A stretch of 64,000 nt of DNA from Xiphydria camelus (lineage: Eukaryota > Arthropoda > Insecta > Hymenoptera > Xiphydriidae), in NCBI GenBank assembly GCA_963678675.1, contig OY783194.1, positions 20,376,278 through 20,440,277 of the forward strand, written 5' to 3'. Of this stretch, positions 23,152 to 33,880 are shown in pieces; position 1 is the stretch's first letter; each line of letters opens with the position of its first letter. The position numbers and the translations under genes are program-made. The notes under the pieces are model-generated. The model did not search any database, was not told where the DNA came from, and worked only from the letters and a program-made list of their open reading frames with translations.

Positions 23152-24002
23152 AGGTTACCGCACACTTGGGCGTCGCGGCGCGTCGCGTCGCGTCGGGTCG
23201 CGTTGGGGTGCGTCTAAGCCCGGCGATTATTACCTGAATGTCCATAAATTTTACGACATGCCCGGCGATGCTCGGCGATTCTTACCTGAATGTCAGTAAA
23301 TTTTACGTCACGGCTCGGTGACGCTCCGCGATGGATGGTGGTATCGCCCACTTTTCCGGCGGCAACCGACAGATTCGGACTTGAATGTCCGTACATTTTA
23401 TAAAATATATTATAATCAGACGGTATCTAGCAGTGCAACAAGATGTACGACGGCAGCAGTAGTTCTAATGAGGAAATTTGCTTTTATGATAGCATTGATG
23501 TCAGAAAGAAATAGAAAGAAGAGAACGTGGATCCATCCTATCAATAAAAAACGCGCCTGTCTTGGAGAATTCGCCCGTCTAGTCGCGATATTAACCACGA
23601 GGTATTTCGATCGCGATGATAGTGAGTGGTAAGAATCGATATTCCGAATTTCGTCTATTGTGTGACGGACAAAGACGACCCGTCTTTATGACCGTCCCGT
23701 CGGGACGCGTCGTTTGACGCCAAGGATTCGAAGGGAAGAATCCCCGTCCTCGACGCGACGCGACGCGCCGCGCCGCGCCGCTCTAGTGTGCGGTAGTACA
23801 TTCATTTGTATGTATTTTATCCAGTCGGTATTTTGACGCGACGCGACGCGAAGAGCCGCTCTGGGCAAGAACCCCGTCCCTGACGCGACGCGACGCGCCG
23901 CGCCGCGCCGCTCTAGTGTGCGGTAGTACATTTATTTGTATGTATTTTATCCAGGCGGTATTTTGACGCGCCGCGACGCGACGCCCTAGTGTGCGGTAAC
24001 CT
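23152..24002 (+). mobile_element. PIF/Harbinger deletion derivative 2, GCG-rich
   Basis: TIR AGGTTACCGCACACTTGGGC continues into CGTCGCG-rich DNA, with the complement at the right end and TSD TTA (23149-23151, 24003-24005). It contains a nuclease-like N-terminal scrap (RKKRTWIHPINKKRACLGEF, near 23514-23575). It also holds a direct duplication of about 145 bp (23740-23884 and 23885-23975) that repeats the terminal GCGACGCGACGCGCC and GTGTGCGGTA blocks, giving extra internal end-like sequences. Confidence 0.85.
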
Positions 24003-24064
24003 TTAGAGATTCCTCGTAAATTCGATTCTCAGAAATTCCCCAGGCAGCACAATAGCATTTACGT

Positions 24065-24350
24065 TCCTAAGAAATGCACGAACTCGTTAGCGAACCCGGA
24101 GCGTCGGACCTTGGGGGCGACAGGGCTAATTACCTTAGTCGTGGCGTCTTTCCCCAGTCGACGCACCGTGCTGGGTCTTTCCAGGGAAGTAGCGGTACTC
24201 AATTATAACCGAAATTATATTGAGGCCGCTCGGCAGAAAGCCCAGCAGTTCGTTCCCGGCTACGAAGCTCAATCGAGTATCGACGCCCGATACTCTTTTC
24301 CGACTGTCAAATGTTTCGTTTGTGATAGATAGTGGTTTGAATAAAGTTTC
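24065..24350 (+). other. Unrecognised coding-like stretch
   Basis: A short frame includes REVAVLNYNRNYIEAARQKA and VPGYEAQSSIDARYSFPTVK before a stop, followed by AATAAAG at 24339. It may be a fragment of an LTR element, but I cannot name the family. Confidence 0.3.
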
Positions 24351-24394
24351 GTTACCGGATATATCATAACCCGGATTTATTCACCCCATACAAG

Positions 24395-25410
24395 AATCGG
24401 TGAAAGAATATTTAGGCGACAAAGAAGTGTATATTTCATTTAAAAAATGCACCCGTCACCGATTAGTTGATGGAAAGGTAGAGTGTCAGATACTGACCGA
24501 ATTTCAATGCGAAGGACACGAGGAAGCCGACACTAAAATGGCCTTTTTTGAAAAACGTACCAAGTAACAATGAAGTAGTAATAGAATACTCGGACACAGA
24601 CATTCTGGTAATTTTACTAGCCAATATGGTACATATGGCGGAAGGGCTCAAGGTTTGGCTGCGTTTCGGGACCGACAACAAACGCCGCTACGTGAACATG
24701 AATATTATATATGAGTCGCTAGGAGAATTATTTTGCAGTGGATTACCAGCATTCTCTCTCTACGCATTCACAGGCTGCGATTTCAACCCTTCAAACAAAA
24801 TCCAAACATATGTCATCTATGCAGAAAATACGGAAATGCAAAAAGCTTTTGCAGCACTGCAAGATCTTACTTGCGACGAGTATCATTCGGCATTCAACAA
24901 AATCGAGGGATTCGTTTGCAAATTATATAGAACGAAAGCTAATGAATTATCTGGAATCTTTTCAGTGAACAAGGCTCGACTGCATTTATTTACAAAAAAT
25001 TATACTGCAATAGATCAAACGGAAGAATTAAAAAAAATTGTTGAACTTTGATGCTTGCAAGTTGCCACCTTGCAAGCGCGAACTGCATCAGCAGTTATTA
25101 AGATCATCCTATATAGGCCATTTGTGGCGGAATTCCTTTGAACCCATACCATCCACTTTAGATGCACTACAGTATGGTTGGAAAGTCGAAGATGGTTCGT
25201 ATACATTCCTGTAGTTCGAAGGTAATGAGCTAAAAATATAATTTTTTATGTCTGCATCAGTTATATTATATGTAAAGAATTTTATATTATTTTTATTTCA
25301 ATTTTATAGATTCAAAAGACAATGATGATGAAAATAACGTAGATGACGCTGTCGAAGATGATAATGACAATGAAGACGATGCAAATAGCATAAATATCGA
25401 CGCGACGTCT
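24395..25410 (+). pseudogene. PIN/XPG-like transposon protein, C-terminal half, broken
   Basis: Three blocks of this repetitive-protein family appear in order: GHEEADTKMAF near 24520, EYSDTDILVILLANMVHMAE at 24591, and YAFTGCDFNPS at 24763. The acidic residues (EEAD, DTD, GCD) resemble the metal site of PIN/XPG nucleases. Frames shift near 24545 and again near 25048, after which DACKLPPCKRELHQQLLRSS continues. A TAG at 25214-25216 sits where Trp is expected (YTFLW). A GT-AG intron (about 25222-25310) leads to an Asp/Glu/Asn-rich tail to about 25410. It is related to the minus-strand gene at 42117. Family naming is uncertain; AcademX-like elements with an XPG-type nuclease are one possibility. 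Confidence 0.6.
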
Positions 25411-25560
25411 TATGGTGCCCATTCACATACAGGCGGACTGCAGTCCAGAACGTTGAGCGACCCCGCCTTCAGTCCAAATGTCACCATACAAGTACAGATC
25501 TCCTGTAGTCCGTCGAAACTGTTAGAAAACTGCGTGTGTGTATCGGTTAATCTGGAGTCC
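25411..25560. repeat. Fragment of a GTGCCCAT-type small element
   Basis: GTGCCCATTCACATACAGGC resembles the GTGCCCATACACACAG ends of the elements at 52850 and 59590. No matching right end was found. Confidence 0.4.
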
Positions 25561-25739
25561 AAGCCTGTCATGTTAAACTCTCATTGATGTGAACAATTGT
25601 CTGTCAGCTGCACAATTTTCTCATTTTTACTATTTCTGCAGATATCGCTTTTTAATTATAGACGGCAGTGTAGCAGCACCGTTAATCTTTTCGCACATCG
25701 GAAATAAAACATTCGACTTCGATAGTGGTTGGGACGGTG

Positions 25740-25910
25740 CTCTAGTCATTTATAGTCAGAGTTGGCTTTAGGAGAATGCGCTGCGTTCTTACGAGCCGTG
25801 TTTCAAGAGCGAAAAGTGTCAAACGTCTGATCTCCCGGTAGCTGTCAATTCGGGAGATCGAAGCGTCTAACCTCGAAATCGTTAATTTGTGAATAATGGT
25901 GAATAATGTG
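25740..25910. repeat. Dispersed palindromic repeat, copy B
   Basis: It shares AGTGTCAAACGTCTGAT and GTCAATTCGGGAGATCGAAG with copy A (18340-18660, inverted arm) and copy C (31930-32040). Confidence 0.6.
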
Positions 25911-26275
25911 TAGAAGTGATAAGAAATAATCATTCGAGTTTTTTCGATGAGATTCGCCAAGTCTTTAAAAACCGGTGTCCGATTTTTGCCAATAATTGTT
26001 GCTTTAACTTCCAGTGATATTAAGTATTACTGCAGAACGAGTAGGTTAGAAGATTTTCATGAAGACTCACGGCTCTCTAACATGTCATCCCGTACAGGTG
26101 CAACCGAAGAGGATCTAGCTCGTGTCCTGGCCGTAAAAAGATGACTCGATGGACATCGGACAATGTCAGGCTTGTTACCCAGCGCCTATTAACCACGGTA
26201 AATTAATTGCAATACGCGCTTCTCGTTTCAACTATTCCAGCGTTAAATAACTTTTACTTCTTTCAAGCTAATAAC

Positions 26276-26711
26276 CTTTTATGAGCTGGTAGGAGGCAGC
26301 ATGATATTGCTGCAATGCATGAAATTAAAGTAATAAGGCCTCCTTTTTTAAGAAATAAAAAAAACTTTCAAGTGAAGAGACCTCATCTGAATCAAGAAAT
26401 TGCTTCTGCCATGGTCCATATAGAGCAATCTAATCAAAGATTAAAAATTTTTTTAATTATTAGTGGTAAACTGCAGTAGTCTCTAGTTGCTAAAATTGAC
26501 GAAATTTTTTCAATAATCTGTGGCATTACAAATCTTTCAGCCCCAATTCTATCGGATGAAAGATTTCTTTAATTTTTTTAAGCAAAATACTGTCACCCAA
26601 GGCCAAAATAAAGATAAAGGTGAAAAACTGTTTCACTCAGGTCATGTATTCAATGTGGAAGAGATAAATAATCCCGAAATACAAGAAGTAACCATAACCT
26701 CAAAGCGTTGA
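26276..26711 (+). pseudogene. DDE_Tnp_4 (IS5/ISL2EU-type) transposase, C-terminal fragment
   Basis: Several frames together give IRPPFLRNKKNFQVKRPHL, then QEIASAMVHIEQSNQRLKIF and VAKIDEIFSIICGITNLSAP. This matches the end of THAP-associated DDE_Tnp_4 transposases, where HxER (here HIEQ) holds the last catalytic Glu. There is an in-frame stop near 26478 and the 5' part is missing. It ends close to the left end of Transib copy 1. Confidence 0.65.
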
Positions 26712-26982
26712 ATGAGGAGTTTGTAATGAAGCGCAGGTATAGTGAAAGATTCGTAGCCAAAAGTGGCTTCGAAATATAGATGGCGTTAACTAGTCGATGA
26801 ATTCCAGATTGCCAGTATGCTGTGAAATCTCGTGGTATGTGTTACTACCGTCGCAGTGTGGCCAAATCCCGAAAACATGGCAGAAAATCAATTTTACAAA
26901 CTCGAATTTTAATTACCCTGGGTAGTATATTCGTCAAGCCAATGATACCGCTCGTCGATATCCCCACTTCCGGTGTCACTAA

Positions 26983-27651
26983 AGGCAGAATCAGACTGAG
27001 CTCACGTCACATGAGCTCACGTGCTATCACGTTACAGACGAAAAGTGTGTGGAGCGCTGTTTTACGTAGTATGTTAATACATCAGAACCACACTGAAGTC
27101 ATCTCACACGTATTACGCTACATCGCCAACTGCACGCGTGCTAGCATGTGATTGTCTTCTGCCTATCCACACATTTTCGTCTCACGTGAGCTCTCGTTTA
27201 TGAGGTTTTGTTGAAGTTGTATTGTTTATGTTTGAAAATGGATGAGATTTTAATAGAAAAAGTCAGAGAACATACTGTTTTATACAATCATGGATTGCCT
27301 GAATATCGTGATCATCATATTCGCCAAGCAGCAAAAAAAAACAATAATGTATGCTTCAAAAGATTTATTAACTTAACAATTAGGTTGTATCGTATAAAAA
27401 GTTAAGTTAGTTAGATATCAAATATCTAAAATTAGTCGAACTAAATTTGTAAAGTTCACAAGAATTGTGAACGACGCTTTTAACAAACTGCGCATGCGTA
27501 GATCAGTTGCCAACGGTTTGTGACTGCTCTGCGAACAAGGCTATCATAAAACGTGATAGTAGTGTGTTTCTAAGCATGCTATCACGGTTAAATCATGACA
27601 ACGTGATAGCACGTGAGCTCACGTGATGTGAGCTCAGTCTGTTTCCGGCTT
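26983..27651 (+). mobile_element. Harbinger derivative carrying a MADF fragment
   Basis: Ends AGGCAGAATCAGACTGAGCT (left) and the complement of AGCCGGAAACAGACTGAGCT (right) are flanked by TAA (26980-26982, 27652-27654). The TIRs continue for about 50 bases with CACGTGAGCTCACG repeats. It is nested in the 5' part of Transib copy 1. Confidence 0.87.
27238..27405 (+). pseudogene. MADF-domain protein, N-terminal fragment
   Basis: ATG 27238 opens MDEILIEKVREHTVLYNHGL followed by PEYRDHHIRQA, a MADF (Myb/SANT-like) start as in the accessory DNA-binding protein of Harbinger elements. The domain is truncated after about 30 residues by the internal deletion; the remaining codons to the stop are not conserved. 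Confidence 0.7.
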
Positions 27652-27794
27652 AAATTTGCACTGCCGTGCATGCAGGTTGTCTTAACTTGTTGGTCGTAAG
27701 AATAAGATATAAGAAAGAGTAGAATGTGCGTAAACAAGGAATTGTTAATTTTTAATTTTTCCACGACGGAAGTGTGTCGAGTGTTCTGTTAAAC

Positions 27795-29811
27795 ATGGAT
27801 CCCACACCTGGGGGTATGCATGTATTATTTTTTACTTGTTATAGAATATTTGTAAATTAGAGTTTGATGTTAGCAATTTAATAAAGTTTACTTCCGGGCA
27901 CTTCCGGATAAACTTTTTGTGATTGACGATCTCTTTTATCTGGCTTAGTGCTCCAATCGGAATATTACACCCATGTACACACATTTTAGAAATAAATACA
28001 AATATTCGATGTTGGTGAATTTATGTAAAGGGTATAGCCGGATAAGCGTATACAAAGTGCCCCGATTGAATTTTTTTCTCATTCAGGAATATTGTGTGTT
28101 TATATATAAGTAAGCTCTCAGTATACTTTTAGATCAAAATATTGATTTAATCAAAAGTTATCGTCAAAACCGAAAAATGGAAATATTTTTTATCTCGAAA
28201 ACTACTCGACCGATTTCGCACAGCAAAATATGTTTTCTTTTTGAAATAGTTTGCTTAGTGTTTCTGCAGGTTTAATAACATTTGTTTGATATCGCGCAAG
28301 TGACAAATAATAAATAATTGGAGCTATATGGGAAGAACAACCGACCGTTCTTTTGCCATTTGCACACTCGCACACATGTATCGATATAAATCAAACAGTA
28401 CCTAATTCCAAGACGGTAGGGGTAGCGATTTTCTATGCCTGATAAGCCAGAGGTTCCGTCGCACGTTAAGCGGACGTCTATATCGCTCATTATCATTGCG
28501 ATCTAAGTAAACAGTTACATGATCTATGATCTTTAGTATGTAAATGGGGATTCGCCGGCAGCTCTGGCCAAAGTTTATATAAAAAGAGATTCGATAATCC
28601 AATTGACGATGATTCTAGCATTTTTTTCACTTCTTTGGTTCCTATAAAACTCGTTTGTGGGAGTCCAGACTCCCAAGATGCAATATTAATCTGGCAAAAC
28701 CCTCGACCATCCTCAACAAGATACTGCAGGCCTATCAAAATGCAATTTGTACGTGAAACTACTGAATTCACAATAACAGAGAAAAAGTCTAGGGACAAAC
28801 AAATAGAAGAGCTTGAACCTTCTACGATTGTACTTGAAGATGGCTTGCATGTTTCTGTAAAACATCGACTTCTTTTCACGATGATCGATGGAAAAATTTG
28901 TAATGCAATATCTGGAAACAAATCTACTCTTCGATGTTACATTTGTAAGGCCACATCGCAGCACTTTAATGATATAGATGAGTTGCTTCGACTAAGGGCT
29001 AGTACGGAACATAAGGACTGCTTCACGTTTGGCATATCGGTATTGCATAGATGGATTCGCTTTCTCGAATGCCTACTACACCTATCTTACAAGCTAACTG
29101 TACAAAAGCGGACTGTTCAAGAACAAAAGGACAAAGATACAATTGAAGAAAGAAAAAAAGCAATCCAGGACTCTTTCCGAAGAGAAATGGGTCTAATTGT
29201 AGACAAGCCGAGGCCCGGGTTCGGAAACAGCAATGACGGCAATACCGCCAGGGCGTTTTTCTGAAATGCCGAGACTTTGGCTAAGTTAACTGGTATTGAT
29301 AAAGAGATAATAGAAAGGCTACATGTAATTATGTATTATGGCCATATTAGTAGCGGCCATGATATTAGATGTAGAAAAATATGACGAATACGCAATAGCT
29401 ACCGCTAAGCTCTCTCTCTTTATAGGAAAATATCCTTATGCCAACATGTCACCAATAGTACACAAATTCTTGATTCATGGCTCTGAATTGATTCGAAATG
29501 CTTTGGTTCCCATCGGGCAGCTTTCTGAAGAGGCACAAGAGGCCAGAAATAAGAAAATAAAAAAGTTTCGTGAGGGTTACTCGCGCAAATCCTCGAGAAC
29601 AAAAAGTAACGAAGACGTATCCAAGCGACTGTTGATAACTTCAGATCCTGTCATAACCTGTCTCAGACCTTTACCTAAAAATAAAATTCTAAAATTCAGC
29701 AGAGAAGCCCTGAGCTTGTTTCAAGCACCAACCCAAATTCAATTGAAAGAGGAAGAAGTGGAGACAAGCGAAGAAGAGACGAACGAATTGTATTGAAGTG
29801 ACTTGGACAGT
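27795..29811 (+). pseudogene. Transib/RAG1-like transposase, copy 1, inactive
   Basis: A 19-nt first coding exon (27795-27813, MDPTPG, donor GTATGC) has the same length and phase as that of copy 2. The second exon and early third exon of copy 2 have no clear counterpart. Homology resumes near 28530 with VCKWGFAGSSGQSLYKK: the first catalytic Asp of copy 2 (GCDGSS) is Ala here. It continues through TMIDGKICNAISGNKSTLRC (second Asp kept), GISVLHRWIRFLECLLHLSY and MGLIVDKPRPGFGNSNDGNT. A stop follows AFF at 29261-29263 and a frameshift near 29338-29450. The C-terminus PIGQLSEEAQEARNKKIKKF (Glu kept) ends at about 29796. So there are at least three independent inactivating changes. Confidence 0.88.
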
Positions 29812-30019
29812 GACTAATTAGGTTATAGGTACGTATTAATAATTTATAAAATGTTTCAAATTATAAAATAGGATGTTATCTGTTACCTGAATTTGGATTT
29901 TTGTCATTGTTTCGCTTACAGTGTGTGGTTGTGGAAGCTTACACACAATATCATTGCGTAAAAAAAAGTAGGTTTCCGTTGCATCGTTAATAAATTTATG
30001 AGATTCTGTATTCCCATAC

Positions 30020-30480
30020 TGTTTTTTGAAATTTTGACTTTGGATTCGTAATCAGCGACCCCAAACACCCCCGAATATTCAATTTCACCCAGATTCGATC
30101 AATTTTTGAGGAACCCTTCCGCCATATTGGATCTGCCATATTGTTTTTCGAAATTTTGACTTTGGATTCGCAATCAGCGACCCGAAAAACCCGCGAGTAC
30201 TCAATTTCAACCAGATTCGATCAATTTTTGAGAAACCCTTCCGCCATATTGTTTTTCGAAATTTTGACTTTGGACTCGTAATCAGCGACCCCAAAAACCC
30301 TCGAGTATTCAATTTCACCCAGATTCGATCATTTTTTAGGAACCCTTCCGCCATATTGGATCCGCCATATTGGATCCGCCATATTGTTTTTCGAAATTTT
30401 AACTTCGGAATTGTAATCAGCGTCCCCAAAAACCCCCGAGCACTCAATTTCATCACGATTATATACGTTTTCGAATTTAT
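30020..30480. repeat. Subterminal tandem array of Transib copy 1
   Basis: Four units start near 30028, 30150, 30258 and 30393 (spacing 122, 108 and 135). Each carries TTCGTAATCAGCGACCCC or a variant, and ATTCAATTTCACCCAGATTC. Length differences come from repeats of ATTGGATCYGCCAT. The same core occurs in the arrays at 36614 and 57108. Confidence 0.9.
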
Positions 30481-30515
30481 GCCAGGTTTTCGGGATTTGG
30501 CCACACTGTGCGTCG

Positions 30516-31400
30516 CACAGTGTTCAATATCGCCGAAAACATGATCGAAACTAAAAAAAAAGTTTCTCTAAAAATGACGAAATTTTTATACTTGTTTGTA
30601 CACATCGTAATGCAACTTTTCACCAAAAATTGCTTTGTTATCTTGGTCCAAACCGGAGAAAATAATTATCAAAGATCGCTAAATTACTCATATTTTCATA
30701 CGGTAACTTTCACTTCTAAAATCTTGACATCTTCATTAATTTTTCCTGATTCAAATAGTAAACCTGAAATAAAAAGAATTATACCGAGTAAAAGAGCATA
30801 CTTCAGAGATTGAAATGATATATTTATCGATAATTAAAAGTGATTATACCTTTAGGGATAATACGCCTTTTATAACCCTATACAATTTTTTAATTAATGT
30901 GTCTTTAAACACGGTTTTTGTTTAGTGCTAATCTTTGCTACACCATAAACTTTACGGCAAATCAATCTTTACAAAATGTGAGTAATTGAAATATATATGG
31001 CACTACCTGCGCAAAGGTGCGCAACGGGGGACAAAAGCGATTAATCTGAAGAGCCCGGGGGTGGTCGATAGATCGACCAGCGGATGATGAATTCCAGATA
31101 TTTATCAAAATTTTAAGAGTATGGCCCGAAACTTGTTACTCGGGGGTTTTCGGGGTCACTCATTAGGAGGGTGATGTCAAAATCGGTCTATTCTCAAATC
31201 CAAGATGGCGAATGCAATATGGCGGATGATGAATTCCAAAAATTTGTAGAATTTGAAGATTATGGCCCGAAACTTGTTACTCGGGGGTTTCTTAGGTCGC
31301 TCATTATGATGCTCATGTCCAAATTGGTCTATTCTCAAATCCAAGGTGGCTGATCCAATATGGCGGATGATGAGAATAGACGAGCGATAATATTTCCTGC
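30516..31400 (-). mobile_element. Transib-type end with tandem array (element 4), other end not found
   Basis: CACAGTGTTCAATATCGCCG starts at 30516 and continues with AAAACATG, matching the ends of copies 1 and 2 (heptamer, 10 bases, CCGAAAAC). The preceding CGTCG is shared with the TSD of copy 1, so copy 1 seems to have landed exactly next to this older end. Two 141-bp units follow at 31085-31380 (ATGGCCCGAAACTTGTTACT). No matching right end with CACTGTG was seen. By analogy with the other copies the array marks the 3' side, so the element would be on the minus strand. Confidence 0.6.
31085..31380. repeat. Two-unit tandem array of element 4
   Basis: Two units with a 141-base period share GATGAATTCCA, ATGGCCCGAAACTTGTTACT and CTCGGGGGTTT. 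The last motif also appears in the array of element 3 (GTACTCGGGGGTTTTT). Confidence 0.8.
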
Positions 31401-31800
31401 CAAATTTTTTCCATTGGATCCAAAGTGTAGTGGTCTGATTTTAAGGAGGAACATCAGTGAAATGAAAATGAACCAATTACTAAGATTTTTTTTCTTATAA
31501 TCTTCACTTTATCAGAACGCTACTGTAAAACTGAAAGAAATTCACTGAACCGTTTTTTTATTCATGTTTGAAAAGTCACTGATTAACATGGAACATTATG
31601 GGCCGATGATTTGATAGTAATAATATTGGCTCTTAAAATAGAGGAAATGGTAAAAAGTAAACGTTTTATTTTGCATGTAGTTATAAACTTCTATCCTGCA
31701 CAGTTTAAACCAATTTCACTTAGTAGTTTTTGTGTAATTTAGTGAAAGGTTTTGAGAAAACGAAATTTTTGAACGAATAGAGGAAAACGTGGCAATAGCG
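31400..31800. other. Noncoding AT-rich stretch
   Basis: No gene or terminal repeat is identified. It may be internal sequence of element 4. Confidence 0.4.
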
Positions 31801-31929
31801 CGTGACGTCAGAGGAGAGGTCAGGCGGTGCGCTAGGATTCAAACCCGAGACTAATACAGCATGATCCGCGCAGCACCGCACAATTGCAGGGACCTTGAAA
31901 TTTACCATCGGCCGGGCTTGGTCGGTACT

Positions 31930-32040
31930 CTCATTTACCTGTATACCGGTAGAAGTCGGTAGTTAGAGTTGGTGTCAATTCGGGAGATCTCGAAGCGTCC
32001 AATCTCGAAATCGTGAATTTGTGAATTATGGTGAGTAATT
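31930..32040. repeat. Dispersed palindromic repeat, copy C
   Basis: GTGTCAATTCGGGAGATCTC, then CGAAGCGTCCAATCTCGAAA, matches copy B (25840-25905) almost base for base. Confidence 0.65.
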
Positions 32041-32234
32041 TCCTTTCCAACGATAACTTTGTGCCGTAATATTATACATTTTGAAAGCAATACTTGGCTA
32101 CTGATAGAACCCACGTAAACATAATATAGCTTTGAGGTTATGAATGTCAAAATATGTACGCAGCTGTCACGCGTAGAATTATGTCGGTAAGTGACTGTTT
32201 TTACCGACAAATCTCATACCAACCTCGTGGTCAA

Positions 32235-32696
32235 AAACCCTCTCAAGCGACGAAAATGACTCGGACATGGAAACGGAGACCATTCACAACTTATACCAGC
32301 AACCGCAACAAAAACAAAAGCTCAAACAACGAGTACAGGATAAATCGACCACGAATCCCGATAAACCAATAAAGCTTAGGAAACTTCCACCACTTGTCAT
32401 ACACGGAAAAATAAAATCCCATCAGGACCTCCTGAAAACACTAAAGAAAATGCTAAAAGAGAAATTTCAAATAAAATACCATGCAGACAGGACAGAAATA
32501 TTCACGGTAACGAAAGAAGAATTTCTTCGCCTCAAAGAGTATTGGGAGGACAATCATATCCAATTCCACACTTACACATTGAAGGAAGACAAACTGAAAA
32601 CCTTTGTAATCAAGGGTCTACACAGTGGTATTGAAGCAGAGAAGATAGAGAAAGAACTCCAGGAACTAGGGTTCGGAAAATCCCGGGTGACGCTAA
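32235..32696 (+). pseudogene. jockey-type LINE ORF1 (PRE_C2HC) fragment, 5' portion
   Basis: The frame from 32267 encodes a Gln/Lys-rich leader, LRKLPPLVIHGKIKSHQDLL, FQIKYHADRTEIFTVTKEEF and IQFHTYTLKEDKLKTFVIKG. This is the PRE_C2HC region found before the zinc knuckles in ORF1 of jockey, X and related LINEs (an RNA-binding protein). The start codon is not certain. The frame is interrupted at 32694-32696 (TAA duplication) by a Harbinger derivative and resumes at 36423. The two parts join in frame as Val-Thr-Leu-Met-Lys-Gly. Confidence 0.75.
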
Positions 32697-33877
32697 AGGT
32701 CAAAGCACAACTAGGCGAAGCGAAGCGACGCGCCGCGAAGCGCGGCTGTGCAACGCACACTTAGGCGAAGCGAAGCGCGGCGAAGCGAAGCGCGGCGAAG
32801 CGAAGCGCGGCGAAGAGAAGCGCGGCGAATTCTATCCCCTTCTCTACCAGGTATAAACAGCTATACCTGAAAATATCCATATATGGATACCCGGGTAGAG
32901 AAGGGAGAGAAGGGAAGCGCCGTGAAATGTCAGTCATTTTCGCCTTTTTCATTCATTTTCGCCTTTTTCAAACTGATGAACGCAACGTGAAATGAGCCGT
33001 GTACATGTTTTGTTTTGAGAAATGGGCATTCGTGAGGAAAAATAGTTTTTGTCACTCAGTGTCAAATACTCGGTTTCATGGGCGTCCTCGACGCATGTGA
33101 AATCATCTTTCACACACCAATTCGTGAAAAGTTGCGCAGTGCGTGAAATAACCTGCGCAGTGCGTGAAATCGTCAACCTCGTATTTGACACTTAGTGACA
33201 AAAAATAGAATTCGTTATTCGGTTGTTTCGCGCCGTTCTAACGAGTGTGATTGCCGTACTCGCTTCGCTCGTGCGGCAAACTTCACACTCGTTAAAAACA
33301 GCGCTTCACGCCCTAATAACGAAAATAACTAATATGTCATTCGGCGGCAATCCTCAGATTTTTAAGACTGTGTTTATATAGATCGTAGCCTCCTCCCCAA
33401 ACCATGCCTCGTGTTACTATCTAATTAAACACAGTCTGAAAAAATCTCGAATTTCCGCCTTATGATATAAGATACTATTTCGTGTGAGAAAATTCATTTC
33501 GTTGACGAGATCTATCTTGGAAAGGATTTTCGAATCGTTAACGGAAGTGATCGACGAAACTTTACATCCGTTAACGAATTACATTCCGTCCACGATAAAC
33601 ATTTCTCGCGGGGCTTCGCTTCGCGGCGCTTCGGTTCGCCGCGCTTCGCTTCGCCGCGCTTCGCTTCGCTCAAGTGTGCGTTACCTCGTAAGAATCAATG
33701 GAAATATAAAAGGTAGCTTCGCTTCGCGGCGCGTCGCTTCGCTGTGCTTCCAGTCGCACAAGTGTGCTTATCCTAGGTCGCGGCGCTTCGCTTCGCTCAA
33801 GTGTGCGTTACCTCATAAGAATCAATGGAAATATAAAAGGTAGCTTCGCTTCGCTTCGCCTAGATGTGCTTTGGCCT
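32697..33877. mobile_element. Harbinger-type element with GCGAAGC-rich ends, in the LINE
   Basis: Ends AGGTCAAAGCACAACTAGGC (left) and the complement of AGGCCAAAGCACATCTAGGC (right) are flanked by TAA (32694-32696, 33878-33880). Both termini run into tandem GCGAAGC/GCTTCGC repeats of 10-15 bases. No transposase domain was recognised in its 1181 bp; a short frame at 33484 is unassigned. Confidence 0.85.
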
Positions 33878-33880
33878 TAA

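Larger units (their letters stand above)
26854..30510 (+). mobile_element. Transib (RAG1-like) element, copy 1, decayed
   Basis: The right end is CACTGTG (30504-30510) followed by CGTCG (30511-30515). The left end CAGTGTGGCC starts at 26854 after CGTCG (26849-26853), so it lost two bases (CA) from an original CACAGTG. The first 37 bases of the two ends otherwise match with few differences, including CCGAAAAC. This gives a 5-bp TSD, typical of Transib. Contents: a nested Harbinger derivative, a broken RAG1-like transposase, and a subterminal tandem array at the right end. Confidence 0.9.

Noticed and set aside
24395..25410. PIN/XPG-like sequence as a host nuclease gene
   Set aside because: It is broken by two frameshifts and a stop, and its relative at 42117 lies inside a clear transposon, so a mobile-element origin is more likely.
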